Assembly (NCBI GenBank): GCA_028821455.1
Contig: JAPPGE010000020.1
Location: 1 to 45,449 of the forward strand
From: a bacterium
GTDB taxonomy: Bacteria > Pseudomonadota > Alphaproteobacteria > SP197
Length of the DNA: 45,449 bases
Reading direction: 5' to 3'
Below, in pieces: positions 1 to 8,681 of the stretch; the first letter of the stretch is position 1; each line of letters starts with the position of its first letter. The notes beneath the pieces are model-generated. The model had not been told where the DNA came from. It was given only the letters and a program-made list of their open reading frames with translations, and ran no database searches. The position numbers and the translations under genes were made by a program.

Positions 1-79
1 GTTATACAAACGGCGGGCGCCCCCATATTCGGGTATAAACCCTTTGGTAATGCAGCTTCTAAAACAGACAACCTGGGGG

Positions 80-102
80 GGCGGGGAGTTCCCGGCCCCG
101 CC
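80..102. terminator. GC-rich inverted repeat after the solute-binding protein gene
   Basis: A 7-bp perfect inverted repeat (GGCGGGG at 80-86, CCCCGCC at 96-102, 9-nt loop) lies just past the stop of the minus-strand gene at 116. There is no U-run, so it is a possible terminator or mRNA 3' end stabiliser rather than a classical intrinsic terminator. Confidence 0.35.
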
Positions 103-115
103 TTGGTCGTGGTGA

Positions 116-1723
116 TCAGGCGAACCACCAGCGGTGGGACGAACGGGCACCGTCGCATTCCCAGCTCGCCGCGACACTCGGACCATGACGCACGTTGTTG
201 CGCCGTGCGTAGACGAAGTTCACGAAGAGCGGGATGATGGTGCCGCCGTCGTCACGGGCGATCTGGCACATCTCGCGGTACATCTCGGCGCGCCGCGTCT
301 CGTCGAGCTCCGCCTTCGCCATCAGCAGGAGTTCGTTGAAACGTGCATTCTGCCAGTGCGCCTCGTTCCACGGGGCGTCGTCCTTGTAGGCGAGCGTGAA
401 CATGTTGTCCGGCGTCGGACGCGCACCCCACTTGACGAAGACGAAGGGCTTCTTCAACCACACGTCCGACCAGTAGCCGTCGTTGGGCTCCCTCACGGGC
501 ACGAGGTCGATGCCGGCCGCCTTGGCCTGCTCGCTGTAGAGAACGACCATGTCGACGGCGCCCGGCAGCACGCTGTCGGCCGCCGAAAGCTCGACCCTGA
601 GCGACTCCATGCCAGCCTGCTTGAGGTGGTGCTTCGCCCTGTCCGGATCATAGACTCGCTGCTCGATATCCGGCCAGTAGGGCATGTTCGGCGAGACGTG
701 AAAGTCGTTGCCGGGAGTGCCGGTGCCGAACAGGATCTTCTCGACGATCTCTTCCCTGTCGATGGCGTACTTCAGAGCCAGGCGGACATCGACGCTGTCG
801 TAGGGCGCGTGGTCACAGAACATCGGCAAGGTGATGGCCGAACCGCTCGGGATGTTGTCGATCTCGATGTCGGGATGGCGCCCCAGCAGTGTCAGTGTCT
901 TGAGATCCACCGACGAGATGGCGTCGACGTCACCGGTGATCAGCGACGTCTGGCGGGCGTTGGGATCGTTGAGAATGGTGATCTCGATGTCGTCGAACCA
1001 GGCTCCTTCGCGGTGCCAGCCGTCATGTCGCTCGAGGCTGGCGCCGACGCCCGGCTCGTTGTCGACGATCCTGTAGGGGCCGGCCCCGATGCCGGTGTCC
1101 CACTCGATGCCGCCGTCATCGGTCGCCGGCAGCATGGTGAGGTGGTAGTCCGCCATCACCCAGGGGAGATCGGCGAAACCCTGATCGACCTCGATGACGA
1201 TCGCATGGTCGCCATCGGCCCGCAGATCAACGACGTTGGAGAGAAGCGGCTTGGCCGCCGATGTCGTGTCGTCGCCCCGGTGGTGATTGAGCGAGGCGAC
1301 GGCATCCTTCGACGTGAAGGCACGGCCATCATGGAACGTCGCGTCCGGACTGAGTTCGAACGTCCATACCTTGGCGTCGGGAGAGGCACTCCACGACACC
1401 GCCATGTCGCCGCCCAGCCCGTTGTCTTCCGTGATCTCCGTGAGGTAGCTGCGGAAGGTGTGGGCCAGCTGGATCTCGCTGACGCTCTGGTACTTGCCCG
1501 GATCGAGCGTATCGGCGGTGTTCCCGTCGTGCAGACCGAGACGGTAGGTGCCGCCGCGCTGCGGCGTTTCTGCCGCGGCGTTCTCGGTCCAAAGCGTGGA
1601 AGCCGCGGCGATCGTCAGGCCGGCTGCCGAGGCCTCAGCCATGAAACTCCGGCGTGAAATCCTGTTCTGCCTGCTCGCACGGACAATGCGTTCAAGCAGG
1701 GTCTTTTCTTCATGTGACGACAT
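116..1723 (-). CDS. ABC transporter substrate-binding protein, family 5 (peptide/nickel/opine type), Tat-exported
   Basis: 535-aa periplasmic solute-binding protein of the SBP_bac_5 (DppA/OppA/NikA) family, which captures oligopeptides or other cationic and amphipathic solutes for an ABC importer. The N-terminus carries a twin-arginine signal (SRRSFM at about residues 23-28, then an Ala-rich hydrophobic stretch ending near AAAE), so folded export by Tat is likely. The family pattern follows: GGTYRLGLHDG near the mature start, a Leu/Pro-rich core, and the YDPDRAKHHLKQAG segment typical of the lobe linker. The start is supported by GGGGAG 8 nt upstream. It diverges from the Rieske gene at 2367, whose product may use the same solute. 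No permease is adjacent; the nearest matching transporter genes (7715-11398) lack a binding protein and could be its partners. The substrate cannot be read from sequence. Confidence 0.9.
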   Translation of the reverse strand: MSSHEEKTLLERIVRASRQNRISRRSFMAEASAAGLTIAAASTLWTENAAAETPQRGGTYRLGLHDGNTADTLDPGKYQSVSEIQLAHTFRSYLTEITEDNGLGGDMAVSWSASPDAKVWTFELSPDATFHDGRAFTSKDAVASLNHHRGDDTTSAAKPLLSNVVDLRADGDHAIVIEVDQGFADLPWVMADYHLTMLPATDDGGIEWDTGIGAGPYRIVDNEPGVGASLERHDGWHREGAWFDDIEITILNDPNARQTSLITGDVDAISSVDLKTLTLLGRHPDIEIDNIPSGSAITLPMFCDHAPYDSVDVRLALKYAIDREEIVEKILFGTGTPGNDFHVSPNMPYWPDIEQRVYDPDRAKHHLKQAGMESLRVELSAADSVLPGAVDMVVLYSEQAKAAGIDLVPVREPNDGYWSDVWLKKPFVFVKWGARPTPDNMFTLAYKDDAPWNEAHWQNARFNELLLMAKAELDETRRAEMYREMCQIARDDGGTIIPLFVNFVYARRNNVRHGPSVAASWECDGARSSHRWWFA

Positions 1724-2366
1724 TGTCTGGTCTCCCCATGGTGAGCCGATTCAAGTCGGTCCGGGCTGATTCAGTGCTACTGGTCACCCGGTTACCAGCA
1801 CGATACGCGACAGGTGTTGCGCGTGGCAAGGAGACAAGGCCCTGCACTTGGATGGTGGAGACCCGGGAATGAGACCTCTGCGTTGGTTTCAACTCGCGGA
1901 GAGTGGAGATGCCTCGCATTGGATTGCCCTTCCGGGGGACCTGCAAGGCACTCCCGGATCGACCGCGCTCGCTTCATGTTTGCGATCTGTGGTCGGGTTG
2001 CTGTGAGGAGGTCGATCAGATCAAGGCGTGGCGGGAGTGTCCCGAACGGCCCTGGCGACGAAGGGGCAAGGGGAGCACGACGTTCCAGGGGACGGCCCGT
2101 GACGCCGGGCTGTTGAGCCAGCCCTGCACGTGAAGTCTGACCAAGGAGGTCGGGAGAACCCCCACGGGTCGAGTGTTGTCGGCAACACCACCGGGCGTGC
2201 CCGGGCCGGGTCAACCTTTCAGAACCGCCGATCTTGAGAGAAAACACCCCTTCAGGCGGGCTCCGAACGTTGCTGCTTTTGATAAAGGAATTTGACTATT
2301 GGGAAATATTCAAGCCCAGAGTCATGGTACAGTCGCCTGGTCCCTGGCGCGAAGGAGTGACGCCTC
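1724..2366. other. 643-bp divergent intergenic region
   Basis: No convincing gene is seen on either strand. It separates the divergent solute-binding protein and Rieske genes and must hold both promoters. Two short hairpins lie at 2173-2204, and an AT-rich patch at about 2270-2315 contains TTGACT (2292-2297), a possible -35 element without a good -10 partner. The Rieske gene has AAGGAG about 10 nt before its ATG. Confidence 0.5.
2173..2204. repeat. Two tandem small hairpins
   Basis: GTGTTG/CAACAC (2173-2178 with 2183-2188, TCGG tetraloop) is followed at once by CCGGG/CCCGG (2191-2195 with 2200-2204, loop CGTG). They lie about 160 bp before the Rieske gene. They could be transcript structures in its leader; no known riboswitch consensus was recognised. 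Confidence 0.3.
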
Positions 2367-3542
2367 ATGTCGTTCAGACTGGGCTCGCAGGACCGAGAGC
2401 GGCTCAACCGCCCGATTGACGAAGCCTACGGTCTGCCGGGGGAGACCTACACGGACCCAGCGTACTTCCGACTGGAACAGGAAAGGATCTTCCGCCGAAC
2501 CTGGGTGTGCGCAGGTCACATCACGGATATTCCGGACAAGGGCGATATCACGGCGGTTTCCGTCGGTGGCGCGCCGATCATGCTGGTCCACGGTCAGGAT
2601 GGCGAGCCGCGCGCCTTCCACAACATCTGCCGGCACAAGGGCAACGTCCTTGTCGAAGGCAGCCGCAAGAAGCAGCGAACCATCGTTTGCGGCTATCACT
2701 GCTGGACCTACACGCTCGACGGCAGGTTGAGCGCGACACCCAACTTCGGCGGCACCGGGAAGGAGTGGCATGGCACCGCGCGGCGCAAAGAGGATCTGGG
2801 TTTGCGGCCGGTCCGGCTCTACGACTGGCACGGCTGGCTGTTCGTCACGCTCGACGAGGAGGCGGACGACTTCGAGGAGCATGCGGCGCCGCTGATCGCA
2901 TGTCTGGAGAGCTACGACTTTTCGGACCTGAGACTGGCGGCGGAGACGGACTTCGTGTTCGAGGCGAACTGGAAGCTGACCTTCGAGAACTTCTTCGATT
3001 GCTATCACATTCCCTATATTCACGTTAACAGCCTGGCCCGGCGGAACGAGGCGCTTTACGTCAGCGGCAAGACGGTCATGGACTCCGTCCGGCGAGCGAC
3101 GGTCGAAGGGCCCCTCTTTCCGATCATCTACGACTATCCGGCGGAGTCGGAAGAAGCGCATTTCGGCATGCCGATTCCGGACTCGATGCCACGGGAGTGG
3201 CGGACCCGGATCGTCTATCTGCACTTCTTTCCAAACGTCCTGATGTTCGTGCAGCCGGATCACATCGTCAGCATCATCGAGACACCGGTCGCGCCGGACC
3301 GGGCGCACCAGAAGCTGAAGATCTTCTTCCATGGGGACGCGGCATTCGGCGACGACCTGGCGGCGCGCCGAAAACACTGCGTCGAATTCTGGTCGATGAT
3401 CAATGCAGAGGATATCGATGTCTGCCGCACCTTGCAGGCGGGACGCGGGTCTCCCGTGTTCGACGGCGGCATCTTTGCGCCAGCCTGGGAAAGCCAGGTA
3501 CATGCCTTTCAGCAGCGCGTCGCCGACTACATGGCACGATAG
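2367..3542 (+). CDS. Rieske non-heme iron oxygenase, large subunit (demethylase/dioxygenase type)
   Basis: 391-aa cytoplasmic Rieske oxygenase. The 2Fe-2S motif is C88-x-H90 ... C108-x2-H111, with CGYHCW instead of the common CPYHGW. The catalytic domain has E207-N208-x2-D211-x-Y213-H214-x4-H219, giving the two iron-binding His and the bridging Asp; the third ligand is probably D349. The enzyme would use O2 and electrons from a separate reductase, not found nearby, to hydroxylate or N-demethylate a substrate. The next gene starts 2 bp after the stop and encodes an OYE/4Fe-4S flavoprotein. This pairing recalls Stc2 (stachydrine demethylase) with the N-methylproline demethylase flavoprotein of rhizobia, so a quaternary amine substrate is a reasonable inference. 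An aromatic substrate cannot be excluded. Confidence 0.93.
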   Translation: MSFRLGSQDRERLNRPIDEAYGLPGETYTDPAYFRLEQERIFRRTWVCAGHITDIPDKGDITAVSVGGAPIMLVHGQDGEPRAFHNICRHKGNVLVEGSRKKQRTIVCGYHCWTYTLDGRLSATPNFGGTGKEWHGTARRKEDLGLRPVRLYDWHGWLFVTLDEEADDFEEHAAPLIACLESYDFSDLRLAAETDFVFEANWKLTFENFFDCYHIPYIHVNSLARRNEALYVSGKTVMDSVRRATVEGPLFPIIYDYPAESEEAHFGMPIPDSMPREWRTRIVYLHFFPNVLMFVQPDHIVSIIETPVAPDRAHQKLKIFFHGDAAFGDDLAARRKHCVEFWSMINAEDIDVCRTLQAGRGSPVFDGGIFAPAWESQVHAFQQRVADYMAR

Positions 3543-3544
3543 GC

Positions 3545-5503
3545 ATGGCGGAGGCCTATCCCTGTTTCTTCTCCCCGATCTCGCTAGGGCCGGTGCGCTT
3601 GCGAAACCGGTCCTTCTTTCCCGGCCACGGCATCGGCAAGACCCGGGACTTCGCCCCGAGCGACGAGAGCATCGCCTATTACGAAGCGCGGATCGACGGC
3701 GGGACGGATCTGATCTTCACCGAGATCATCCATGTTGACGAGACGGCGATCCATGCGCCGTCGCCGCGCCTGACGGTGGACGCCGCCGTTCCGCGTTTCG
3801 CACGATTGACGGAGGCGGTCCATGCCAGGGGAGCCAAGGTATTCGGGCAGCTTTTTCATCCGGGGCGGTTGCTGATCCGGAACCCGGATGGCACGCGGCC
3901 TGTCGCCCATTCCGCCTCTGCCCTGCCGGATGAACGCCTGTTCAACATGCCGCGCGCGATGACGCTCGCGGATATCGACCGGATCGTCGATCTCTATGCC
4001 GATGCGGCGGACCGGATGAAGCGGGCCGGATTCGATGGCATGGAGATCATCGCGTGCCATGGCTACCTGCTGGAGCAGTTCCTGGCGCCGGGGCTGAACA
4101 AGCGAGCCGACGCCTATGGGGGGCCGCTGGAGAATCGCTGCCGGTTCCTGGTCCGCATCGCGGAGGCGGTCCGGCAGCGGGTGGGTGACGGCCACGCCAT
4201 CGGTGTCCGGCTGTCGGCCAGTCATCTCTGGGACGGGGAACTCTCCGAAACCGACCTGGTCGAGGCCTGCGCACATCTGGACCGGTCGGTGAGACTGGAC
4301 TTCTACAGCATCACCACCGGGTCCTTCGGTTCGCTGGCGAACTCGCTGCTCAACATTCCGCCCATGGGCAATCACACGGATGTCGCCGTGCCGAGTGCGG
4401 CGGCAGTGAAGAAGGTGGTGTCGAAACCGGTGCTGGTCGCGGGGCGCATCACCCAGCCGGCGCGCATCGAGCAGATCATCGCCGACGGCGAGGCTGACAT
4501 GGTCGGCACGGTGCGGGCGATGATCGCGGACGAGGATTTCGTTCGAAAGATGCGCGAAGGGCGGCCGGAAGACATCCGTACCTGTATCGGCTGCAACCAG
4601 GCCTGTATCGGTCACCGCAATATCGGCGCATTCGTGTCCTGTATCATGAACCCGGTCACCGGACGGGAACACATCTATCGGGACCTGCCGCCTGCATCCC
4701 CGCCCGGGAACGTGCTGGTCGTCGGCGGCGGGCCTGGCGGGATGAAGGCGGCAGCCGTGGCCGCCGCCCGCGGCCATCGCGTGACGCTGTACGAAAAGAA
4801 ACCGGCCCTCGGCGGCCAGGTGCGGCTCGCGCAGAGCCTGCCGGACCGATCGGAGTTCGGTGGAGTGACCACGAACCTCGAACGCGAGATGGACCTGGCC
4901 GGCGTAGCGGTGCGCAAGGGCGTCGCTGTCGACCGGGCGATGATCGAGCGTGAGGCGCCGGATCACGTCATCGTCGCCACCGGCGCGCATCCGTGGCTGC
5001 CGGACATCATGGGCGCAGAGGATGGCGCCATCGTTCAGGCCAACGACGTTGTGTCCGGTTCGGCGCGTGTCGGGAACCGTGTGCTGGTCGCCGATTGGCG
5101 GGGTGATTGGACGGGCCTTGGAGTCGCCGAGCTGTTGGCCCGGAACGGCTGTCATGTCCGGCTCGCGCACCTCGGCTATGGACCGGGAGAGTTTCTGCAA
5201 GGCTACGTGAGGGCCGATTGGGTGGGCCGGTTGCACAAGCTCGGTGTCGAGATGATTCCGCTCGCGCGCCTGGTCGGCATGGACGGCGAGACCGTCTACC
5301 TGCAACACACGACCAACAGTGAACCGATCATCCTCGAGGGTATCGAGACGGTGGTCGCCAGCCTCGGCAACGCGCCCGACATGACGCTTGAACAAGAGCT
5401 GGACGGCTGGGCCGGCTCCGTGCGCTACGTCGGTGACTGCCGCGCCCCGCGCACGGCGGAGGAAGCGATTCTGGAAGGGTTCGAAGCGGCCGCGGAGATG
5501 TAG
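3545..5503 (+). CDS. OYE-like FMN / 4Fe-4S / FAD-NAD(P) oxidoreductase (dienoyl-CoA reductase / N-methylproline demethylase family)
   Basis: 652-aa three-part flavoprotein. Residues about 1-340 form an old-yellow-enzyme TIM barrel. Cysteines C347-x2-C350-x3-C354-x11-C366 bind a 4Fe-4S cluster. A Rossmann domain with VVGGGPGGMKAA near residue 395 binds FAD/NAD(P)H. Family members include trimethylamine dehydrogenase, 2,4-dienoyl-CoA reductase and the N-methylproline demethylase of stachydrine catabolism. The ATG at 3545, 2 bp after the Rieske stop, is chosen because the OYE domain begins there; the frame stays open upstream but only inside the Rieske gene. The tight spacing implies one operon. 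A likely role is the second demethylation or oxidation after the Rieske step. The substrate is inferred. Confidence 0.9.
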   Translation: MAEAYPCFFSPISLGPVRLRNRSFFPGHGIGKTRDFAPSDESIAYYEARIDGGTDLIFTEIIHVDETAIHAPSPRLTVDAAVPRFARLTEAVHARGAKVFGQLFHPGRLLIRNPDGTRPVAHSASALPDERLFNMPRAMTLADIDRIVDLYADAADRMKRAGFDGMEIIACHGYLLEQFLAPGLNKRADAYGGPLENRCRFLVRIAEAVRQRVGDGHAIGVRLSASHLWDGELSETDLVEACAHLDRSVRLDFYSITTGSFGSLANSLLNIPPMGNHTDVAVPSAAAVKKVVSKPVLVAGRITQPARIEQIIADGEADMVGTVRAMIADEDFVRKMREGRPEDIRTCIGCNQACIGHRNIGAFVSCIMNPVTGREHIYRDLPPASPPGNVLVVGGGPGGMKAAAVAAARGHRVTLYEKKPALGGQVRLAQSLPDRSEFGGVTTNLEREMDLAGVAVRKGVAVDRAMIEREAPDHVIVATGAHPWLPDIMGAEDGAIVQANDVVSGSARVGNRVLVADWRGDWTGLGVAELLARNGCHVRLAHLGYGPGEFLQGYVRADWVGRLHKLGVEMIPLARLVGMDGETVYLQHTTNSEPIILEGIETVVASLGNAPDMTLEQELDGWAGSVRYVGDCRAPRTAEEAILEGFEAAAEM

Positions 5504-6300
5504 TTGCATGGTGGCAGTGACCTCTCAAAAAGGGTCGAAGCCGCCACGTGGCGAAGTCTTGGCCGGTCCGAGATTTATCCAAGAGCAGACGCTTCGATCA
5601 ACCGAAGACCCCCTCAAGCGCCGGTCGACTTGCCGATCATCTGCACACTTGCCATCTCAGCGAGCCGACGCAACACCTCGCGCAACCCAGCAGGAAGGAG
5701 ACCGTCGTGCCCCGGGTGAGCTTCCGCACATCCAGCGAGCGCCTGACCGTCATCGACCATGCGGCGGCGGCCTGGTGGCCGGGTTCTGCCTCCTCGCGGC
5801 CGGTTCCTTGGAGCGCCGCCGGACGTCGTCCCGGACGGCCGGAACATGCCCGATCTGATTCCGATCATCCCGCCGGGACAGCTCGCCGCAGACGAGGCCC
5901 TCCGCGGTCGACGCCTCGGATCAGACCTCCTGACCGCCGCAGCAAGGCGCCCCTTTGCTGCCGCCAGGGTGGCCGGCGCCCGTGCACTCTTCGGGAAGCT
6001 CGGCTTCATTGCATTCTCGGACCGCGAGCCGCTCATGCTGGCCCGGCGCATGTCCCGGATCGAGGGATCGTTGCGGTCCTGGTGTGCTGAATCCGAAATT
6101 CGTCATGTCATGAAGCGATTGCCTCAGCGGTCTCCAGGGTCCTGAGGCAGAAGCGCTTGACGGACGCCAGGATCTCGTCGGCGGTCCTGTTGCCATGGCA
6201 ACGGCTTGGGGGCCTCGTGGGCGATTCCGGCATATTCGATGATGGCCCGCTGCGGTTCACCGATCGACCGGCGATCTGCAGCGGGCCCGCCGGAGCCGGG
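5504..6300. other. Degenerate ~800-bp region without an intact gene
   Basis: No complete gene is seen. The middle holds a decayed GNAT acetyltransferase (separate entry). On the minus strand at about 6108-6185 a frame ending in a segment that starts TADEILASVKRFC looks like the tail of a larger protein, possibly a transposase, but this is not established. The region looks like eroding accessory DNA between two functional units. Confidence 0.5.
5755..6075 (+). pseudogene. GNAT acetyltransferase remnant (toxin-type GNAT)
   Basis: Two frames together resemble the C-terminal two-thirds of small GNAT acetyltransferases such as the TacT-type toxins. The first frame gives GGGLVAGFCLLAAGSLERR (about 5764-5820). 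After a shift near 5840, the other frame gives NMPDLIPIIPPGQLAAD and GRRLGSDLL (the acetyl-CoA-binding region), then LFGKLGFIAFSDREPLML. The segment between AGARA and LFGKLGF is shorter than in intact homologues, indicating a small deletion, and no N-terminal part or start site is evident. It is therefore a broken gene. The assignment rests on remembered family patterns and has not been aligned. Confidence 0.45.
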
Positions 6301-7527
6301 TCAATCGTAACCCTCAGCGAGTATTGCCGGCGTATCCTGGATGAGACGCCCAATGATGGAGTCAAGCATCCAGAACGTATCGTCTCCCCCGTAGATATCC
6401 TCCGTGGCATTGGCGACCGACAGATATGCGAGACCGCGTTCGGGAGCGATCCAGAGACTCGAGCGCCAGCTGAGGTTGGACCCGTCATGAAAGAGGGCCC
6501 TGCCCCGTGCCCAGCCTCGATACCAGGCGAACCAGCCGGCGGCGTAGTCTCCGGCGGAAGAGCCGGGGTCGGTCAGTTCGTCCAGCGCGGCGCGGCCCAG
6601 GATTTCCGGCTCCCTCTCCCGGAACCACAGAGCGACGAACCTCGCCCAGTCCCCGATCGAGATATGGATGGTGCCTGCAGGCCCAAGCATCGGGTCGTTG
6701 TCAAACTTGTTGGACTTCCAGCCGCCTCGATCGCTCCGCTGATGTCCCCATGGCTGGTCCATTCCCCGATGCGAGCCCGGCGGCCCGAAACCGGCCGTGG
6801 TGATCCCGAGCGGAGCGAACAGGCGCTCCTCCATCAACGTCTCCCAGCTCTCGCCGGTCACCCTCTCCGCCATGGCGCCCGCAACCACGTACGAGAGATT
6901 CGAGTAGGCATACCAGCCCACCAGTTCGCGAGGAGCTGAACCCAAGCTTTCCTGGATGATCTTGTAGCGCCTCTTCACGATGTTGGGAGTGCGGGCATAC
7001 GCCCATTGGTCGTTGGGCATATGCACCATCCCGCCCTCCATGCGAACGAGCTGGGACAGGGTCACGGGATGGTACTTCTCGTGAATGTCCTCTCGGAGTT
7101 CGGGGAAGACCTCCAGAATGGTCGTCTCCCAGCCGTTCGCGAACGTGCCGTCCTCGACCAGCATGGCCAGCATCGTGGCGGTCATAGCCTTCGTGTTGGA
7201 GCCAATGTGCAGAAGGTCGTCGGCGGTCACGGCGCGCGAGGCGCCTTGTCTGCGAACGCCCGCGGCCCCGATGGCCCTGACACCCGTCCCGTCGATGATC
7301 GCAGCCCAGAGCCCCGGAGTCTGACCCTGGGCGATGGGTTCCTCGAGGTATGCATCGAGATTGAAAACTGGACCGGAAGTCGGCTCTTCAGCCACCGATC
7401 CGACGTTGGCGTCCAAGGCAACACACGTCGCGATGAGGGCCACAAAGCACTTCATCTTGGCGGCATGGCTTCTGCCGCGTGATGGTCCATTCGGGAGGCA
7501 AGGTTGCTGTGCCGTCATGGGTTGCAT
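6301..7527 (-). CDS. Serine beta-lactamase-fold hydrolase (class C / esterase family), exported
   Basis: 408-aa protein of the beta-lactamase-related (PBP4*/EstB) family, which includes esterases, D-aminopeptidases and class C enzymes. The nucleophile motif S110-x-x-K113 (GSNTKAM), the second motif Y208-S-N210 and a late HDG triad (FHDGSN) match the S-x-x-K, Y-x-N and H/K-x-G pattern. A hydrophobic segment at about residues 26-43, after a basic stretch, is a plausible signal peptide. GGGAGGAGG lies directly before the ATG at 7527, favouring this long start over the internal Met25, which has no Shine-Dalgarno. It stands alone and diverges from the transporter at 7715. Its natural substrate is unknown, and beta-lactam resistance should not be assumed. 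Confidence 0.9.
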   Translation of the reverse strand: MQPMTAQQPCLPNGPSRGRSHAAKMKCFVALIATCVALDANVGSVAEEPTSGPVFNLDAYLEEPIAQGQTPGLWAAIIDGTGVRAIGAAGVRRQGASRAVTADDLLHIGSNTKAMTATMLAMLVEDGTFANGWETTILEVFPELREDIHEKYHPVTLSQLVRMEGGMVHMPNDQWAYARTPNIVKRRYKIIQESLGSAPRELVGWYAYSNLSYVVAGAMAERVTGESWETLMEERLFAPLGITTAGFGPPGSHRGMDQPWGHQRSDRGGWKSNKFDNDPMLGPAGTIHISIGDWARFVALWFREREPEILGRAALDELTDPGSSAGDYAAGWFAWYRGWARGRALFHDGSNLSWRSSLWIAPERGLAYLSVANATEDIYGGDDTFWMLDSIIGRLIQDTPAILAEGYD

Positions 7528-7714
7528 CGCACCTCCTCCCGGGATCGTGGTGAGATACGAGAGTCTACCCGTATCGGCCTCTTCATTTGAGTGCCATCAA
7601 TGTGTCAGTCCTGATTCGGCGAGGTCGGAACCTGGGCGCCTCCTCAACGGGCGGGATGACACGGCTTCGCGAATTGCGGTACTCTTTTGGTCCCTGGGAT
7701 GTGCGGGAGGTCGC

Positions 7715-8671
7715 ATGGGTGACGTGACACGTATCATCATCACCAGGCTGGGTCTGGGAGTGCTGACCCTGCTGGTGATATCCGTCCTCATCTTCGGTGC
7801 GGTCGAACTACTCCCGGGTGACATTGCCCAGGCGGTTCTCGGCCAGGGCGCCACGGAAGAGAATCTGAGGGCGCTCAGGACCGAGCTCGGGCTCGATCGC
7901 TCGGCGCCGGTACGCTACTTCGACTGGCTGACGGGAGCCATTGTGGGAGACTTCGGCAACTCGCTTCTCACCCAGTCTTCCGTCACCGACACCATCGCGC
8001 CGCGGTTTGCCAACACCCTCTTCCTGGCAGCATACGCCGCGGTCATCGCTGTTCCGGTCGCCATCATTCTCGGCATCATCGTGGCCCTTCTGCGCAACAC
8101 GCTCTTCGACCGCGTCGCCAACGTCGCCACCCTTACATCGATTTCGTCGCCGGAGTTCTTTCTCGGCTACATCCTGATCCTCTACTTCTCGGTCAAGACC
8201 GGCATGTTCCCGGCCATCGCCAAGCTGAGCGACGACCTGACGTTCATCGAACTCCTGGAACGGACCTTCCTGCCGGCGCTGACCATGGTTCTCGTGGTCG
8301 TCGCCCACATGATGCGCATGACCCGCGCGGCCATCATCAACCTCCTGGCCTCGCCCTATATCGAGATGGCGCGCCTCAAGGGAACGCCGGCCTGGAAGGT
8401 GATCGCACGGCATGCGCTGCCCAATGCGTGGGCCCCCATTATCAACGTGGTGGCTCTCAATCTCGCCTACCTCATCACCGGCGTCGTTCTGGTCGAGGTG
8501 GTCTTTGTCTATCCCGGCATCGGCCAGCTGTTGGTGGACGCCGTAACCAAGCGCGACTTCCCGGTGGTCCAGGCGTGCTGCCTGATCTTCGCCGCGACGT
8601 TCATCCTCCTCAACCTGGCCGCGGACGTGGGCGCCATTCTCACCAACCCACGCCTGCGCCACCCGAAGTAG
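7715..8671 (+). CDS. ABC transporter permease, DppB-type
   Basis: 318-aa inner-membrane permease of the peptide/nickel/opine importer family, with about six transmembrane helices. TM1 is at residues about 10-30 and is followed by the periplasmic loop ending GDFGNSLLT typical of DppB/OppB. The EAA coupling loop near residue 225 reads YIEMARLKGTPAWKVIARHALPNA. The ATG at 7715 is chosen because GGGAGG lies just upstream and the protein then starts like other DppB proteins. It is the first gene of a three-gene unit with the DppC-like permease and the fused ATPase. No binding-protein gene is in the unit. Confidence 0.93.
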   Translation: MGDVTRIIITRLGLGVLTLLVISVLIFGAVELLPGDIAQAVLGQGATEENLRALRTELGLDRSAPVRYFDWLTGAIVGDFGNSLLTQSSVTDTIAPRFANTLFLAAYAAVIAVPVAIILGIIVALLRNTLFDRVANVATLTSISSPEFFLGYILILYFSVKTGMFPAIAKLSDDLTFIELLERTFLPALTMVLVVVAHMMRMTRAAIINLLASPYIEMARLKGTPAWKVIARHALPNAWAPIINVVALNLAYLITGVVLVEVVFVYPGIGQLLVDAVTKRDFPVVQACCLIFAATFILLNLAADVGAILTNPRLRHPK

Positions 8672-8681
8672 GAGGGCGGTC

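Noticed and set aside
134..1657. Long plus-strand open frame opposite the solute-binding protein gene
   Set aside because: It is the high-GC antisense shadow of the gene at 116-1723; no family pattern and no ribosome-binding site.
1792..2247. 151-aa minus-strand frame in the divergent intergenic region
   Set aside because: No recognisable family, low-complexity Pro/Arg/Ser composition, and no ribosome-binding site.
3584..5509. 641-aa minus-strand frame opposite the OYE-like gene
   Set aside because: Composition is His/Arg/Asp-rich as expected of an antisense shadow, and the plus-strand protein is clearly a known family.
6108..6185. Possible transposase C-terminal remnant on the minus strand
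   Set aside because: Only a short segment (TADEILASVKRFC and a few residues) looks suggestive; no DDE motif, inverted repeat or target duplication can be seen.
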